This document shows, one piece after another, positions 1 through 8,252 of a stretch of 53,456 nucleotides of DNA. This DNA comes from Oscillospiraceae bacterium (GTDB taxonomy: Bacteria > Bacillota > Clostridia > Oscillospirales > Oscillospiraceae). How positions within the stretch are numbered: the first letter of the stretch is position 1; each line of letters opens with the position of its first letter. The stretch is from assembly GCA_015068025.1 (NCBI GenBank), contig SVLH01000010.1, positions 1 to 53,456 of the forward strand. Direction: 5' to 3'. Below the pieces are notes generated by a model. The model ran no database searches. It was given only the letters and a program-made list of their open reading frames with translations, and was not told where the DNA came from. The position numbers and the translations under genes were made by a program.

Positions 1-750
1 CATACCGAAGGTGGCGGGGACGTACTTGATGCGGACAGCCAGGATCACCAGACCGCCCAGCAGGAACAGGCCGGCCATAACGGGAACGATCTTCTCTGTC
101 ACAGAGGCCAGACGCTGCACGCCGCCCAGGAAAATGATGGCGCAGATCGCCACCAGCACAACGCCCATAACCCAGGAGGGGATGCCGAAAGCGGTCTCCA
201 CAGTGGAGCCGATGGAGTTGGACTGCACCATACAGCCCATAAAGCCCAGAGCCAGAATGGAAGCCACGGCGAAGAATGCAGCCAGGAACTTGCCGAAGCC
301 GCCCTTGAACGCGGTGGTGATGTAGTACACGGGGCCGCCGTGGATCTCGCCGCCCTCTTCCTTACGGGTCTTGATGGCCAGAGTGGCCTCTGCGTAGATG
401 GTGGCCATACCCAGGAAGGCGATGACCCACATCCAGAAGATGGCGCCGGGGCCGCCGGCCAGGATGGCGCCGGAAGCGCCCACGATGTTGCCGGTACCGA
501 CCTGTGCGGCGATGGCGGTGGCCAGCGCCTGGAAAGAAGTCATACCGGCGCTCTGCTTGTCACCCTTCAGCTTCAGGTTGCCGAAGACCTTCTTCATACC
601 TTCGCCGAAGCAGCGAACCTGCACGAAGCGGGTCTTGATGGAGTACCACAGGCCGACGCCCACCAGCAGGACGATCAGAATGTAGTTGGACAGATAGGTG
701 TTGATGTCACACACAACAGGATAAATTGCGGCTTCGAGATTTGCTAACAT
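1..750 (-). CDS. Sodium:alanine/glycine symporter (AGCS family), N-terminal part; runs off the window
   Basis: The 250 visible residues are the N-terminal half of an AGCS (AlsT/DagA-type) Na+-coupled amino-acid symporter of the cytoplasmic membrane. The early segment reads LSNYILIVLLVGVGLWYSIK, and the family region ATAIAAQVGTGNIVGASGAI follows. Further hydrophobic segments cover IFWMWVIAFLGMATIYAEA and WVMGVVLVAICAIIFLGGV. The ATG at 750 has an AGGAGG-like site just upstream. A tandem glycine riboswitch precedes it, so glycine is the likely substrate or signal; that is inference from context. The C-terminal half lies left of position 1, so intactness cannot be judged. Confidence 0.93.
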   Translation of the reverse strand, partial: MLANLEAAIYPVVCDINTYLSNYILIVLLVGVGLWYSIKTRFVQVRCFGEGMKKVFGNLKLKGDKQSAGMTSFQALATAIAAQVGTGNIVGASGAILAGGPGAIFWMWVIAFLGMATIYAEATLAIKTRKEEGGEIHGGPVYYITTAFKGGFGKFLAAFFAVASILALGFMGCMVQSNSIGSTVETAFGIPSWVMGVVLVAICAIIFLGGVQRLASVTEKIVPVMAGLFLLGGLVILAVRIKYVPATFGM

Positions 751-841
751 CGTTGGATTCCTCCTAAAAAATAATCGGGCCAGCTGGTCAGCCGCCCCGA
801 ACAAGAAAGTATAGACAAACATACGGGTAACCCCGCATTGT

Positions 842-1012
842 CTACTCCGTCCTTTTACCTGAGAGATTCAGCGGACACGCCGCCTTGCACCTTCGGTCCC
901 CGCATACACGGGCTTCTCCAGAGCCGCATCCGTTCCTAGTCCTCACCTGTTATCAGGCGCCTGAGAGTGTTACTCCTTCGGCAGGCTTGCGCCATTCCCC
1001 TAGAAACTTCAA
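842..1012 (-). promoter_or_regulatory. Tandem glycine riboswitch upstream of the AGCS symporter
   Basis: Read on the minus strand, the leader contains two copies of the glycine-aptamer signature. The first has GCCGAAGG, then ACTCTCAGGC and AGGACTAG. The second has CTCTGGAGA, then GACCGAAGG, then ATCTCTCAGGTAAAAGGAC. This order of GGAGA, CCGAAGG and CTCAGG with AAAGGAC is the established gcvT/glycine motif. The symporter start codon is about 90 bases further on. In Na+/amino-acid symporter genes these are commonly switches that respond to excess glycine. The direction of control was not determined from the sequence. Confidence 0.9.
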
Positions 1013-1037
1013 CTGCCGTTATTGATTTGTAGGTAAT

Positions 1038-1066
1038 ACCTTATCACACCGTCCTGCGGATGTCAA
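1038..1066 (-). promoter_or_regulatory. Probable sigma-A promoter for the glycine riboswitch/symporter transcript
   Basis: On the minus strand there is a perfect TTGACA (1061-1066), a 17-base spacer and TAAGGT (1038-1043) as a weak -10 match. It lies about 25 bases before the first aptamer. The -35 is strong; the -10 assignment is tentative, since TGATAA and GGTATT lie nearby at less usual spacings. Confidence 0.5.
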
Positions 1067-1178
1067 TGGATTTTGTCAATTTCTATCCGCGTATCAAAGA
1101 CTGGTGTCCGTCACCGGGAAAAACCATCAAAACGCACAAGGCCGGGATCCTCGTCCCGGCCTGTGAAGGAAACTCGCA

Positions 1179-1973
1179 TCATCCCAGCGCCACATCCAGC
1201 AGCATCATGATGAGGAAGCCCGCCATGACGCTGACGGTGCCGGTGTGGGAATGCTCGCCCAGCTGTGCTTCGGGGATCAGTTCCTCCACCACCACATAGA
1301 TCATGGCGCCGGCGGCAAAAGCCAAAATCCACGGCATCACGCCGGTGATGCTGCCTGCGATCAGCACCGTCAAAAGGCCGAAGATCGGCTCAACAATGCC
1401 GGAGGCCGCACCGCACCAGAACGCCTTCGAGGCTTTCACGCCCTGGGATTTCATGGGCAGGGACACCGCGGCGCCCTCCGGGAAGTTCTGCAGGCCCATG
1501 CCAATGGCCAGCGCCAGCGCCGCCGCAAAGGCACCGGGTTCGGCAGACCGTGCCGCCACGGAAAAGCTCAAACCCACCGCCATGCCCTCGGGGATGTTAT
1601 GCAGCGTCACCGCCAGCACCACCATGGTGGTGCGCTTCCAGTTGGCGGGCAGGCCTTCCGCCTCCTCGCTGCCGATGTGCAGGTGGGGCAGCAGCCGGTC
1701 CAGCAGCATCAAAAACACTCCGCCCAGCGCAAAGCCGCCGCCCACCGGCAGCAGCACGCCCTGCCCCTGGCTCTCCGCCATCTCCATGGCAGGGATCAGC
1801 AGCGACCAGACGGAGGCCGCGATCATCACCCCTGCCGCAAAGCCGAGAAACACCTTCTGGGTGGTATGGGACAGATCCTTCTTGAAGAAAAACACCAAAC
1901 CCGCGCCCAGAATGGTGGCAGCACAGGTGAAGCCTGTACCCATGGCGGCGTACAGCAGTTCTCTTTGCAGCAT
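1179..1973 (-). CDS. ZIP-family divalent metal transporter
   Basis: A 264-residue membrane protein of the ZIP (ZupT/GufA-like) family, which carries Zn2+ or related divalent cations into the cytosol. The transmembrane IV-V signature is visible as TLHNIPEGMAVGLSFSVA, followed by GLQNFPEGAAVSLPM; the His, Asn, Pro and Glu of HNIPEG and QNFPEG are the known metal-path residues. About eight hydrophobic helices fit the family. A charged patch between helices (PHLHIGSEEAEG) resembles the His-containing cytoplasmic loop. The gene starts 33 bases after the stop of the DUF1294 gene and is probably co-transcribed with it. Metal specificity cannot be told from sequence. Confidence 0.93.
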   Translation of the reverse strand: MLQRELLYAAMGTGFTCAATILGAGLVFFFKKDLSHTTQKVFLGFAAGVMIAASVWSLLIPAMEMAESQGQGVLLPVGGGFALGGVFLMLLDRLLPHLHIGSEEAEGLPANWKRTTMVVLAVTLHNIPEGMAVGLSFSVAARSAEPGAFAAALALAIGMGLQNFPEGAAVSLPMKSQGVKASKAFWCGAASGIVEPIFGLLTVLIAGSITGVMPWILAFAAGAMIYVVVEELIPEAQLGEHSHTGTVSVMAGFLIMMLLDVALG

Positions 1974-2006
1974 AGAGTCTCTCCTCTCCTCCGGCTGTTT
2001 GCCGGT

Positions 2007-2354
2007 TTATCGCATCACAAAGTACCAGTATCCAGCCAGCAGCAACAGCTGCGCCGCCAGAATGGCAGGAATGCCCACACGGAAGGAGGTGTGCAGCGTC
2101 TTGTGTCGAAACACCCTCATGCCCAGCAGCGCGCCAACGCTGCCGCCCAAAGCGGCCAGCAGAAACAGCGTCCGCTCCGAAATGCGGCGGGTCTGTCCCC
2201 CCTGTGCGCGGTACCTGGCTTTCCACTTATCCAGCCCGAAGACGCAGAACGTCACGGCGTTGATCAGCACCAGCCAGACCGCAGGCGCGCCCTCAAAAGA
2301 GCCCACCGCCGTCCAGATCACATCATTCTGTACTTCTGGAAGATATGTATACAT
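2007..2354 (-). CDS. DUF1294 small membrane protein
   Basis: A 115-residue protein with the DUF1294 pattern. After the first helix comes FGLDKWKARY, then RRISERTLFLLAALGGSVGA, then GMRVFRHKTLHTSF, and a final hydrophobic helix. The function of the family is unknown. The frame is open further upstream (to 2420), but the ATG at 2354 is preferred because GGGGTGA sits a few bases before it; the extra upstream residues are Lys/Arg-rich and have no ribosome site. It precedes the ZIP transporter gene on the same strand. The short distance suggests one transcript. Confidence 0.85.
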   Translation of the reverse strand: MYTYLPEVQNDVIWTAVGSFEGAPAVWLVLINAVTFCVFGLDKWKARYRAQGGQTRRISERTLFLLAALGGSVGALLGMRVFRHKTLHTSFRVGIPAILAAQLLLLAGYWYFVMR

Positions 2355-2467
2355 TCTTTCACCCCGTTGATTTTTTATCAGTTTATCGTTTTTTCTGCAA
2401 AAACGCAATCGCTTTTGCAACCGCTCTCTCCGCCGCCGGAATCACTGTCCTTTTCCGCCATTCCCCC

Positions 2468-2495
2468 TTGTAAATCGTGGGAAATGTGGTATAAT
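2468..2495 (+). promoter_or_regulatory. Sigma-A promoter for asnS
   Basis: TTGTAA (2468-2473), a 16-base spacer and a perfect TATAAT (2490-2495) lie about 50 bases before the asnS start codon. No T-box or other long leader fits in the remaining space. Confidence 0.65.
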
Positions 2496-2549
2496 ACTTT
2501 GATATTGTGAAAACCATCCTGCGAAATACGAGAAAACAGGTGAATTGCT

Positions 2550-3944
<1,395 letters not shown>

Positions 3945-3953
3945 AAACAGCAA

Positions 3954-3982
3954 AGCACCCGACCTTTCGTCGGGTGCTTTTT
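3954..3982 (+). terminator. Intrinsic terminator of asnS
   Basis: A ten-base-pair GC-rich stem, AGCACCCGAC pairing with GTCGGGTGCT around a CTTTC loop, is followed by TTTTTCTTT. It begins 10 bases after the asnS stop. Confidence 0.93.
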
Positions 3983-4071
3983 CTTTGCCCGGGCGGCTTC
4001 GGCGCAAAAAGAAGCTCCCTCCGCCGAAACAGCGGAGGGATGTCCCGCAGGCAATACCGCTCCGGCGGAAT

Positions 4072-4797
4072 TCACTTATTGCCGCAATAGACCCCGATCG
4101 CTGCGCAGATGAACGCAGCCGTGCCGTCAGCGTGCTTGTCGATGTTGCTGCGAAAACGCTCGTCTGCAGCATACATCTGACCGAGACCTGCAAGGATCTG
4201 CTCGGTGCAGTTGTAGTAATGCTCGGTGATGTGGCTCCGCAGCGTGTTTACAAGCTCCTGTGCTTCGGCGGAATCGGGCACTCCGCCGTTTTTCATGCAC
4301 ACCGCAAACTCCGCCATGATGTGATCCATCTCTCCGGCAAGGTCGTTCCACTTTTGACCGGAGTAATGCCCGGTTTTTTCTGCATACTGCCTGTATGCGT
4401 CGGTTCTGCCCCATTTCTCCTGCGCCTCGGCCTTGTATGCTTCAAATGCGCCGTTATCAAATGCTTTCATAACGTTTTCTCCTTTCACGGCACCGTCAAT
4501 GGCGGAAATCAGCCGCTCCAGCCGTTCCTTTTTAAGTATGAGCAGGTGCTTTTGCTCATTCAGTGCCTTGCTTTTGTCGTAATTCGGGGATGATAAAATC
4601 TCGCCGATACGCTTTAAGGAAAAGTCCAGTTCACGATAAAAGAGGATCTCCTGCATACGAAGAAGGGAGGTTTCGTCGTAATAACGATAGCCTGTCGATC
4701 GGTCAACACAGGCAGGCACCAGCAATCCTATCTCATCGTAATAGTGCAGAGTGCGCACACTCACACCCGTAAATTCTGCAAATTCCCTGATCCGCAT
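4072..4797 (-). CDS. MerR-family regulator with TipAS-type ligand-binding domain
   Basis: A 241-residue transcription regulator. Residues 1-70 form the MerR winged helix (MRIREFAEFTGVSVRTLHYY, then GLLVP and TGYRYYDE). A coiled dimerisation helix follows (LNEQKHLLILKKERLERLI). The C-terminal ~130 residues (YRQYAEKTGHYSGQKWNDLA, HITEHYYNCTEQILAGLGQMY) match the TipAS fold, which binds thiopeptides in Streptomyces and probably other hydrophobic compounds elsewhere. Start choice: GAGGTG lies 12 bases before the ATG at 4797 and 6 before a TTG at 4803, so the TTG may be the true start. No neighbour reveals the target; it may be autoregulated or act at a distance. Confidence 0.88.
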   Translation of the reverse strand: MRIREFAEFTGVSVRTLHYYDEIGLLVPACVDRSTGYRYYDETSLLRMQEILFYRELDFSLKRIGEILSSPNYDKSKALNEQKHLLILKKERLERLISAIDGAVKGENVMKAFDNGAFEAYKAEAQEKWGRTDAYRQYAEKTGHYSGQKWNDLAGEMDHIMAEFAVCMKNGGVPDSAEAQELVNTLRSHITEHYYNCTEQILAGLGQMYAADERFRSNIDKHADGTAAFICAAIGVYCGNK

Positions 4798-4993
4798 GTT
4801 CAATTTTATCACCTCACGAAAGAAAGTGTACGCTATGACGCAGCGTGAAAGTCAATAGTGATGATATGATCGGAACCCTGCCAATCCCCCACGCCTCGTT
4901 TGGTTGATTCTATCATCCTTTTTTCGGCCTTTCAATGCCTGACATGGAGGCAAAAAGTTTTCGCAGACACGATGGCAGCGTCCCCGCCGCCCC

Positions 4994-5022
4994 TTGACAA
5001 GCCGGGTCGAAATTGGTATAAA
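4994..5022 (+). promoter_or_regulatory. Near-consensus sigma-A promoter of fhs
   Basis: TTGACA (4994-4999), a 17-base spacer and TATAAA (5017-5022) stand immediately upstream of the ZTP aptamer. This fixes the leader of the fhs transcript at about 155-160 bases. Confidence 0.9.
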
Positions 5023-5029
5023 AGAAGTA

Positions 5030-5104
5030 GCTGTATGACTGACGGAAGTGGATCGACCACGTGGAGTACAGCCGCGGGATGCCGCTATTGCCGACCGTCT
5101 GGGC
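5030..5104 (+). promoter_or_regulatory. ZTP/ZMP (pfl) riboswitch controlling fhs
   Basis: The leader shows the pfl-motif landmarks in order. GACTGACGGAAGTGGATCGA with ACCAC forms the first domain, GGAGTACAGCCGCGGGA gives the pseudoknot/linker part, and GCCGACCGTCTGGGC is the conserved 3' element (CCGCCUGGGC class). It sits between a consensus promoter and a hairpin with a T-run, upstream of formate-tetrahydrofolate ligase, a classic ZTP-riboswitch target. Such switches sense ZMP/ZTP, a sign of 10-formyl-THF shortage, and raise one-carbon gene expression. Confidence 0.88.
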
Positions 5105-5136
5105 GTACTACACAAAAGGTAGTGCGTCCTTTTTTG
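5101..5136 (+). terminator. Riboswitch-associated intrinsic terminator (expression platform)
   Basis: GGGCGTACTAC pairs imperfectly with GTAGTGCGTCC and is followed by TTTTTTGTTTTT. Its 5' arm overlaps the conserved GGGC of the ZTP aptamer. That is the usual arrangement for ligand-controlled termination in this class. Confidence 0.75.
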
Positions 5137-5186
5137 TTTTTATGCGCAAAGGACGCCACGACACAAAAGAACGGAGGAAACCTATC

Positions 5187-6860
5187 ATGGAATTCAAGAC
5201 CGACATTGAGATCGCACAGTCCTGCACCATGAAGCCCATCACCGAGATCGCAAAGGTCGCCGGTGTGGATGACAAGTATCTGGAGCTCTACGGCAACTAC
5301 AAGGCAAAGGTCGACTACAATCTGCTGCGCCAAACCGACCGTCCCGACGGCAAACTGATCCTGGTCACCGCCATCAACCCCACCCCCGCCGGCGAGGGTA
5401 AGACCACCACCACCGTCGGTCTTTCCGACGGCCTGCGTAAGCTGGGCAAGAACGTTGTGGTCGCTCTGCGCGAGCCCTCCCTCGGCCCCGTGTTCGGCGT
5501 CAAGGGCGGCGCTGCCGGCGGCGGCTACGCACAGGTGGTTCCCATGGAGGACATCAACCTGCACTTCACCGGCGACTTCCACGCCATCGGCGCTGCCAAC
5601 AACCTGCTGGCCGCCATGCTGGATAACCACATTCAACAGGGCAACGCCCTGGGCATCGACGTCAAGCGCATTGTCTGGAAGCGCTGCGTGGACATGAACG
5701 ACCGCCAGCTGCGCAACATCATCGACGGTCTGGGCGGCCGCATGCAGGGCGTGCCCCGTGAGGATGGCTTCGACATTACCGTTGCCAGCGAGATCATGGC
5801 TGTGCTGTGCCTCGCTTCCGACATCCCCGACCTGAAAGAGCGTCTGGCCCGCATCGTGGTGGCCTACACCTATGACGGCAAGCCCGTCACCGCTGCCGAC
5901 CTGAAGGCACAGGGCGCTATGGCCGCCCTGCTCAAGGACGCGCTCAAGCCCAATCTGGTGCAGACGCTGGAAGGCACCCCTGCCTTCATCCACGGCGGCC
6001 CCTTTGCCAACATTGCCCACGGCTGCAACTCCGTCATGGCCACCAAGATCGCCCTGAAGCTGGGTGACTACTGCGTCACCGAGGCCGGCTTCGGCGCTGA
6101 TCTGGGCGCTGAAAAGTTCCTGGACATCAAGTGCCGTCTGGCCGGGCTCAAGCCCTCCGCCGTTGTGGTGGTTGCCACCGTCCGCGCCCTGAAGAACCAC
6201 GGCGGCGTGCCCAAAGCCGAACTGAACAACGAAAATCTGGAAGCTCTGGAAAAGGGTCTGCCCAATCTGCTCCAGCACGTTTCCAACATCACCAACGTCT
6301 ACAAGCTGCCCTGCGTGGTGGCCATCAACGCCTTCCCCACTGACACCGCCGCCGAACTGAAGCTGGTGGAGGACAAGTGCCGTGAGCTGGGCGTCAACGT
6401 TGCCCTGTCCGAGGTCTGGGCCAAGGGCGGTGAGGGCGGCAAGGCGCTGGCCGAAGAAGTCCTGCGCCTGTGCGAACAGCAGGGCGACTTCACCTTCGCC
6501 TACGACGTGAACGACTCCATCGAGCAGAAGCTGAACGACATCGCCAAGAAGATCTATCATGCCGACGGCGCAGTCCTCACCGCCAACGCCCGCAAGCAGA
6601 TGGCGGAGCTGGAGGCTCTGGGCTTCGACAAGCTGCCCATCTGCATGGCCAAGACCCAGTATTCCTTCTCCGACGACCAGACCAAGCTGGGCGCCCCCAA
6701 GGACTTCACCATCACCGTCCGTAACCTGAAGGTCTCCGCCGGCGCCGGCTTCCTTGTGGCTCTCACCGGCGACATTATGACCATGCCGGGTCTCCCCAAG
6801 GTCCCCGCCGCCGAGAAGATCGACGTGGACGAAAACGGCAAGATCACCGGTTTGTTCTGA
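5187..6860 (+). CDS. fhs: Formate-tetrahydrofolate ligase (10-formyl-THF synthetase)
   Basis: A 557-residue protein, the normal length for FTHFS, which makes 10-formyl-THF from formate, THF and ATP. This supplies purine synthesis and, in acetogens, the methyl branch of the Wood-Ljungdahl pathway. The ATP-binding motif [14 protein letters not shown] is near residue 65-80, followed by [20 protein letters not shown] and later [13 protein letters not shown]. The C-terminal end ([11 protein letters not shown]) is also typical. The ATG at 5187 is preceded by a strong GGAGG. The frame is open further upstream across the riboswitch, but there is no ribosome site there. Confidence 0.98.
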   Translation: MEFKTDIEIAQSCTMKPITEIAKVAGVDDKYLELYGNYKAKVDYNLLRQTDRPDGKLILVTAINPTPAGEGKTTTTVGLSDGLRKLGKNVVVALREPSLGPVFGVKGGAAGGGYAQVVPMEDINLHFTGDFHAIGAANNLLAAMLDNHIQQGNALGIDVKRIVWKRCVDMNDRQLRNIIDGLGGRMQGVPREDGFDITVASEIMAVLCLASDIPDLKERLARIVVAYTYDGKPVTAADLKAQGAMAALLKDALKPNLVQTLEGTPAFIHGGPFANIAHGCNSVMATKIALKLGDYCVTEAGFGADLGAEKFLDIKCRLAGLKPSAVVVVATVRALKNHGGVPKAELNNENLEALEKGLPNLLQHVSNITNVYKLPCVVAINAFPTDTAAELKLVEDKCRELGVNVALSEVWAKGGEGGKALAEEVLRLCEQQGDFTFAYDVNDSIEQKLNDIAKKIYHADGAVLTANARKQMAELEALGFDKLPICMAKTQYSFSDDQTKLGAPKDFTITVRNLKVSAGAGFLVALTGDIMTMPGLPKVPAAEKIDVDENGKITGLF

Positions 6861-6871
6861 TTGCAAGCGAA

Positions 6872-6903
6872 ACATCCCACCCGGTTGGGTGGGATGTTTT
6901 TTT
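6872..6903 (+). terminator. Intrinsic terminator of fhs
   Basis: ACATCCCACCC pairs perfectly with GGGTGGGATGT around a GGTT loop and is followed by seven T. It starts 11 bases after the fhs stop. Confidence 0.94.
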
Positions 6904-6912
6904 GCGTCGTTC

Positions 6913-7335
6913 TCAAATTCCAAGTTCTGCTTTCAGGGCGGCGATCATCTCCTGATACTCCGCATCGGTGAGAAGAACGGGATCGGGGTTGGTGATGGTG
7001 AAGTTGCCGCCGAACTCGAAGCCGCCCTCGTACTTGGGCACAATATGGAAATGCAGGTGGGGGTTGGCGTCGCCGAAGGAGGCCAGATTCAGCTTGGTGC
7101 AGCCCCACAGCTTCTTCACGGCGCCGGAAGCGCGTGCCAGATCCTCGCAGTAGTCCGCACGCTCCTGATCGCCGCACTCGCACAGTTCCTTCTTGTGATC
7201 TTTCAGCGCCAGCACGCAGCGGCCGCGATGCGCCTGATCCTTGAACAGATACAGGGTAGATGCCTTCATATCACCCACCTTGAACATGATGGCCATGCGG
7301 CCCTCGTGGTTTGCGTCACAGTAAAAACAGCTCAT
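6913..7335 (-). CDS. HIT (histidine triad) family protein
   Basis: A 140-residue HIT-superfamily nucleotide hydrolase or transferase. The N-terminal SCFYCDANHEG carries a Cys pair like the zinc-binding N-terminus of many bacterial HIT proteins. The catalytic triad motif is seen as NPHLHFHIVPKYEGG, with His-x-His-x-His. The family acts on nucleoside phosphoramidates or dinucleoside polyphosphates; the substrate here is unknown. The ATG at 7335 is chosen because GGAGG stands 8 bases upstream, although the frame is open to 7398. It converges with fhs and shares the intergenic hairpin. Confidence 0.9.
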   Translation of the reverse strand: MSCFYCDANHEGRMAIMFKVGDMKASTLYLFKDQAHRGRCVLALKDHKKELCECGDQERADYCEDLARASGAVKKLWGCTKLNLASFGDANPHLHFHIVPKYEGGFEFGGNFTITNPDPVLLTDAEYQEMIAALKAELGI

Positions 7336-7486
7336 GGTTTCATCCTCCACAACTGAAATTGATACCTTAACCATACCGCGTTCTCCCATTCGCGTCAAGG
7401 AAAAGCCCCTCTGCCTTCGGGAAATTCTCCTGCCCTCCCCTGCCCTTTTTATATCATGAAAAAAAGACCGCCAAGGAGGGTACGCC

Positions 7487-7781
7487 GTGCAGACCCAAGC
7501 TGCGGGACGAGAACTGCTGCGACCTGTTTGAGACGAGCGCGCCCATCGACGTGTCTACCTGGCACGCCCACGCCAAGGATCATGCCCTGCGGCATCCCAC
7601 CCCCTTCTCCAGCGCCTATTCCCGCACGCCGAAGGATGCCCACAGTGAGAGCATCCGCGATGCGGCATCCGACTGGACATCCCGAATACCGAACGACGAA
7701 GTCTGCGACAGCTTTGACAGCAACAGCCACGTTTCCGATGAAGAGCCGCCAGAGGTTTTGCATCACCATTCCGAGCATTGA
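7487..7781 (+). pseudogene. Possible small acidic protein, 5' end out of frame with its ribosome site
   Basis: The frame reading from 7488 to the TGA at 7781 has strong GC3 bias and encodes an acidic, His/Asp/Ser-rich protein of about 97 residues (KLRDENCCDLFETSAPIDV near its start, HHHSEH at its end). It is followed by a terminator on the same strand. No start codon with a ribosome site exists in that frame. A strong AAGGAGGG sits six bases before a GTG at 7487, one frame away, and reading from that GTG hits TGA after 14 codons. A one-base error or frameshift in the CCC at about 7493-7495 would join them. I do not recognise the family. Confidence 0.35.
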
Positions 7782-7807
7782 CATCCCAAACAACAGCCCA
7801 AACGAAA

Positions 7808-7836
7808 AGAGGACGGCGCTGCCGTCCTCTTTCTTT
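7808..7836 (+). terminator. Intrinsic terminator, probably serving both strands
   Basis: AGAGGACGGC pairs with GCCGTCCTCT around GCT and is followed by TTCTTTATTTC on the plus strand. On the minus strand the same stem ends the lspA-like transcript, with TTTTCGTTT behind it. Confidence 0.8.
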
Positions 7837-8248
7837 ATTTCTTTTTGGGGAGAAACAGCCCGGCGCAGCCTGCCAGAATGGCAAAGTCCGCCAGATTGAA
7901 CACATAGTGCTTCAGCCGCCCCGGCGCTTTGGGGAGCTGGACATAGTCGTACACGCTGCCTTTTTCCAGCCGTTCCGCCAGATTGGCCGCGCCACCGCCC
8001 AAAAGCAGCCCCACGCTCACCGGATGGCTTCGCCGCTGCGAACAGGCCACGCCCAGTGCCGCCACGGACAAAGCCATCAGCACCCGGGAGGGAACGCGCA
8101 CACCAAAGGCCGCCTGCGTATTCCGCAGGGCAGTCAGGCGCACACGCCCGCCGGCAAGGTCTGTTTCCTGCCGGCTGCTTCGATCCAGATACCATCGGGC
8201 GGCATTGCAGGCCGCAAAGGTGCCCAGTCCGGTCAAAACAGTTTTCAT
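7835..8248 (-). CDS. Signal peptidase II-like protein, with altered catalytic motif
   Basis: A 137-residue membrane protein resembling LspA (aspartic peptidase A8), which removes lipoprotein signal peptides. The C-terminal half follows the family: GGGAANLAERLEKGSVYDYV matches the region of the N-x-x-D-R motif, and YVFNLADFAIL matches the F-N-x-A-D motif with the second catalytic Asp. The first catalytic Asp is replaced by Glu (NLAERL). The N-terminal half is less hydrophobic than usual and has an R/D-rich patch. It may be a paralogue with changed or no activity. It begins four bases after the Tet/NYN fusion gene and lies in the same transcript. Confidence 0.72.
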   Translation of the reverse strand: MKTVLTGLGTFAACNAARWYLDRSSRQETDLAGGRVRLTALRNTQAAFGVRVPSRVLMALSVAALGVACSQRRSHPVSVGLLLGGGAANLAERLEKGSVYDYVQLPKAPGRLKHYVFNLADFAILAGCAGLFLPKKK

Positions 8249-8252
8249 GGTT

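Noticed and set aside
5085-6923. A 612-codon frame opposite fhs
   Set aside because: Shadow of fhs; spans its promoter, riboswitch and terminator, with a His/Gly/Val composition typical of antisense frames.
7449-8195. A 248-codon minus-strand frame overlapping the LspA-like gene
   Set aside because: Out of frame with the better-supported LspA-like gene and runs through the terminator at 7808.
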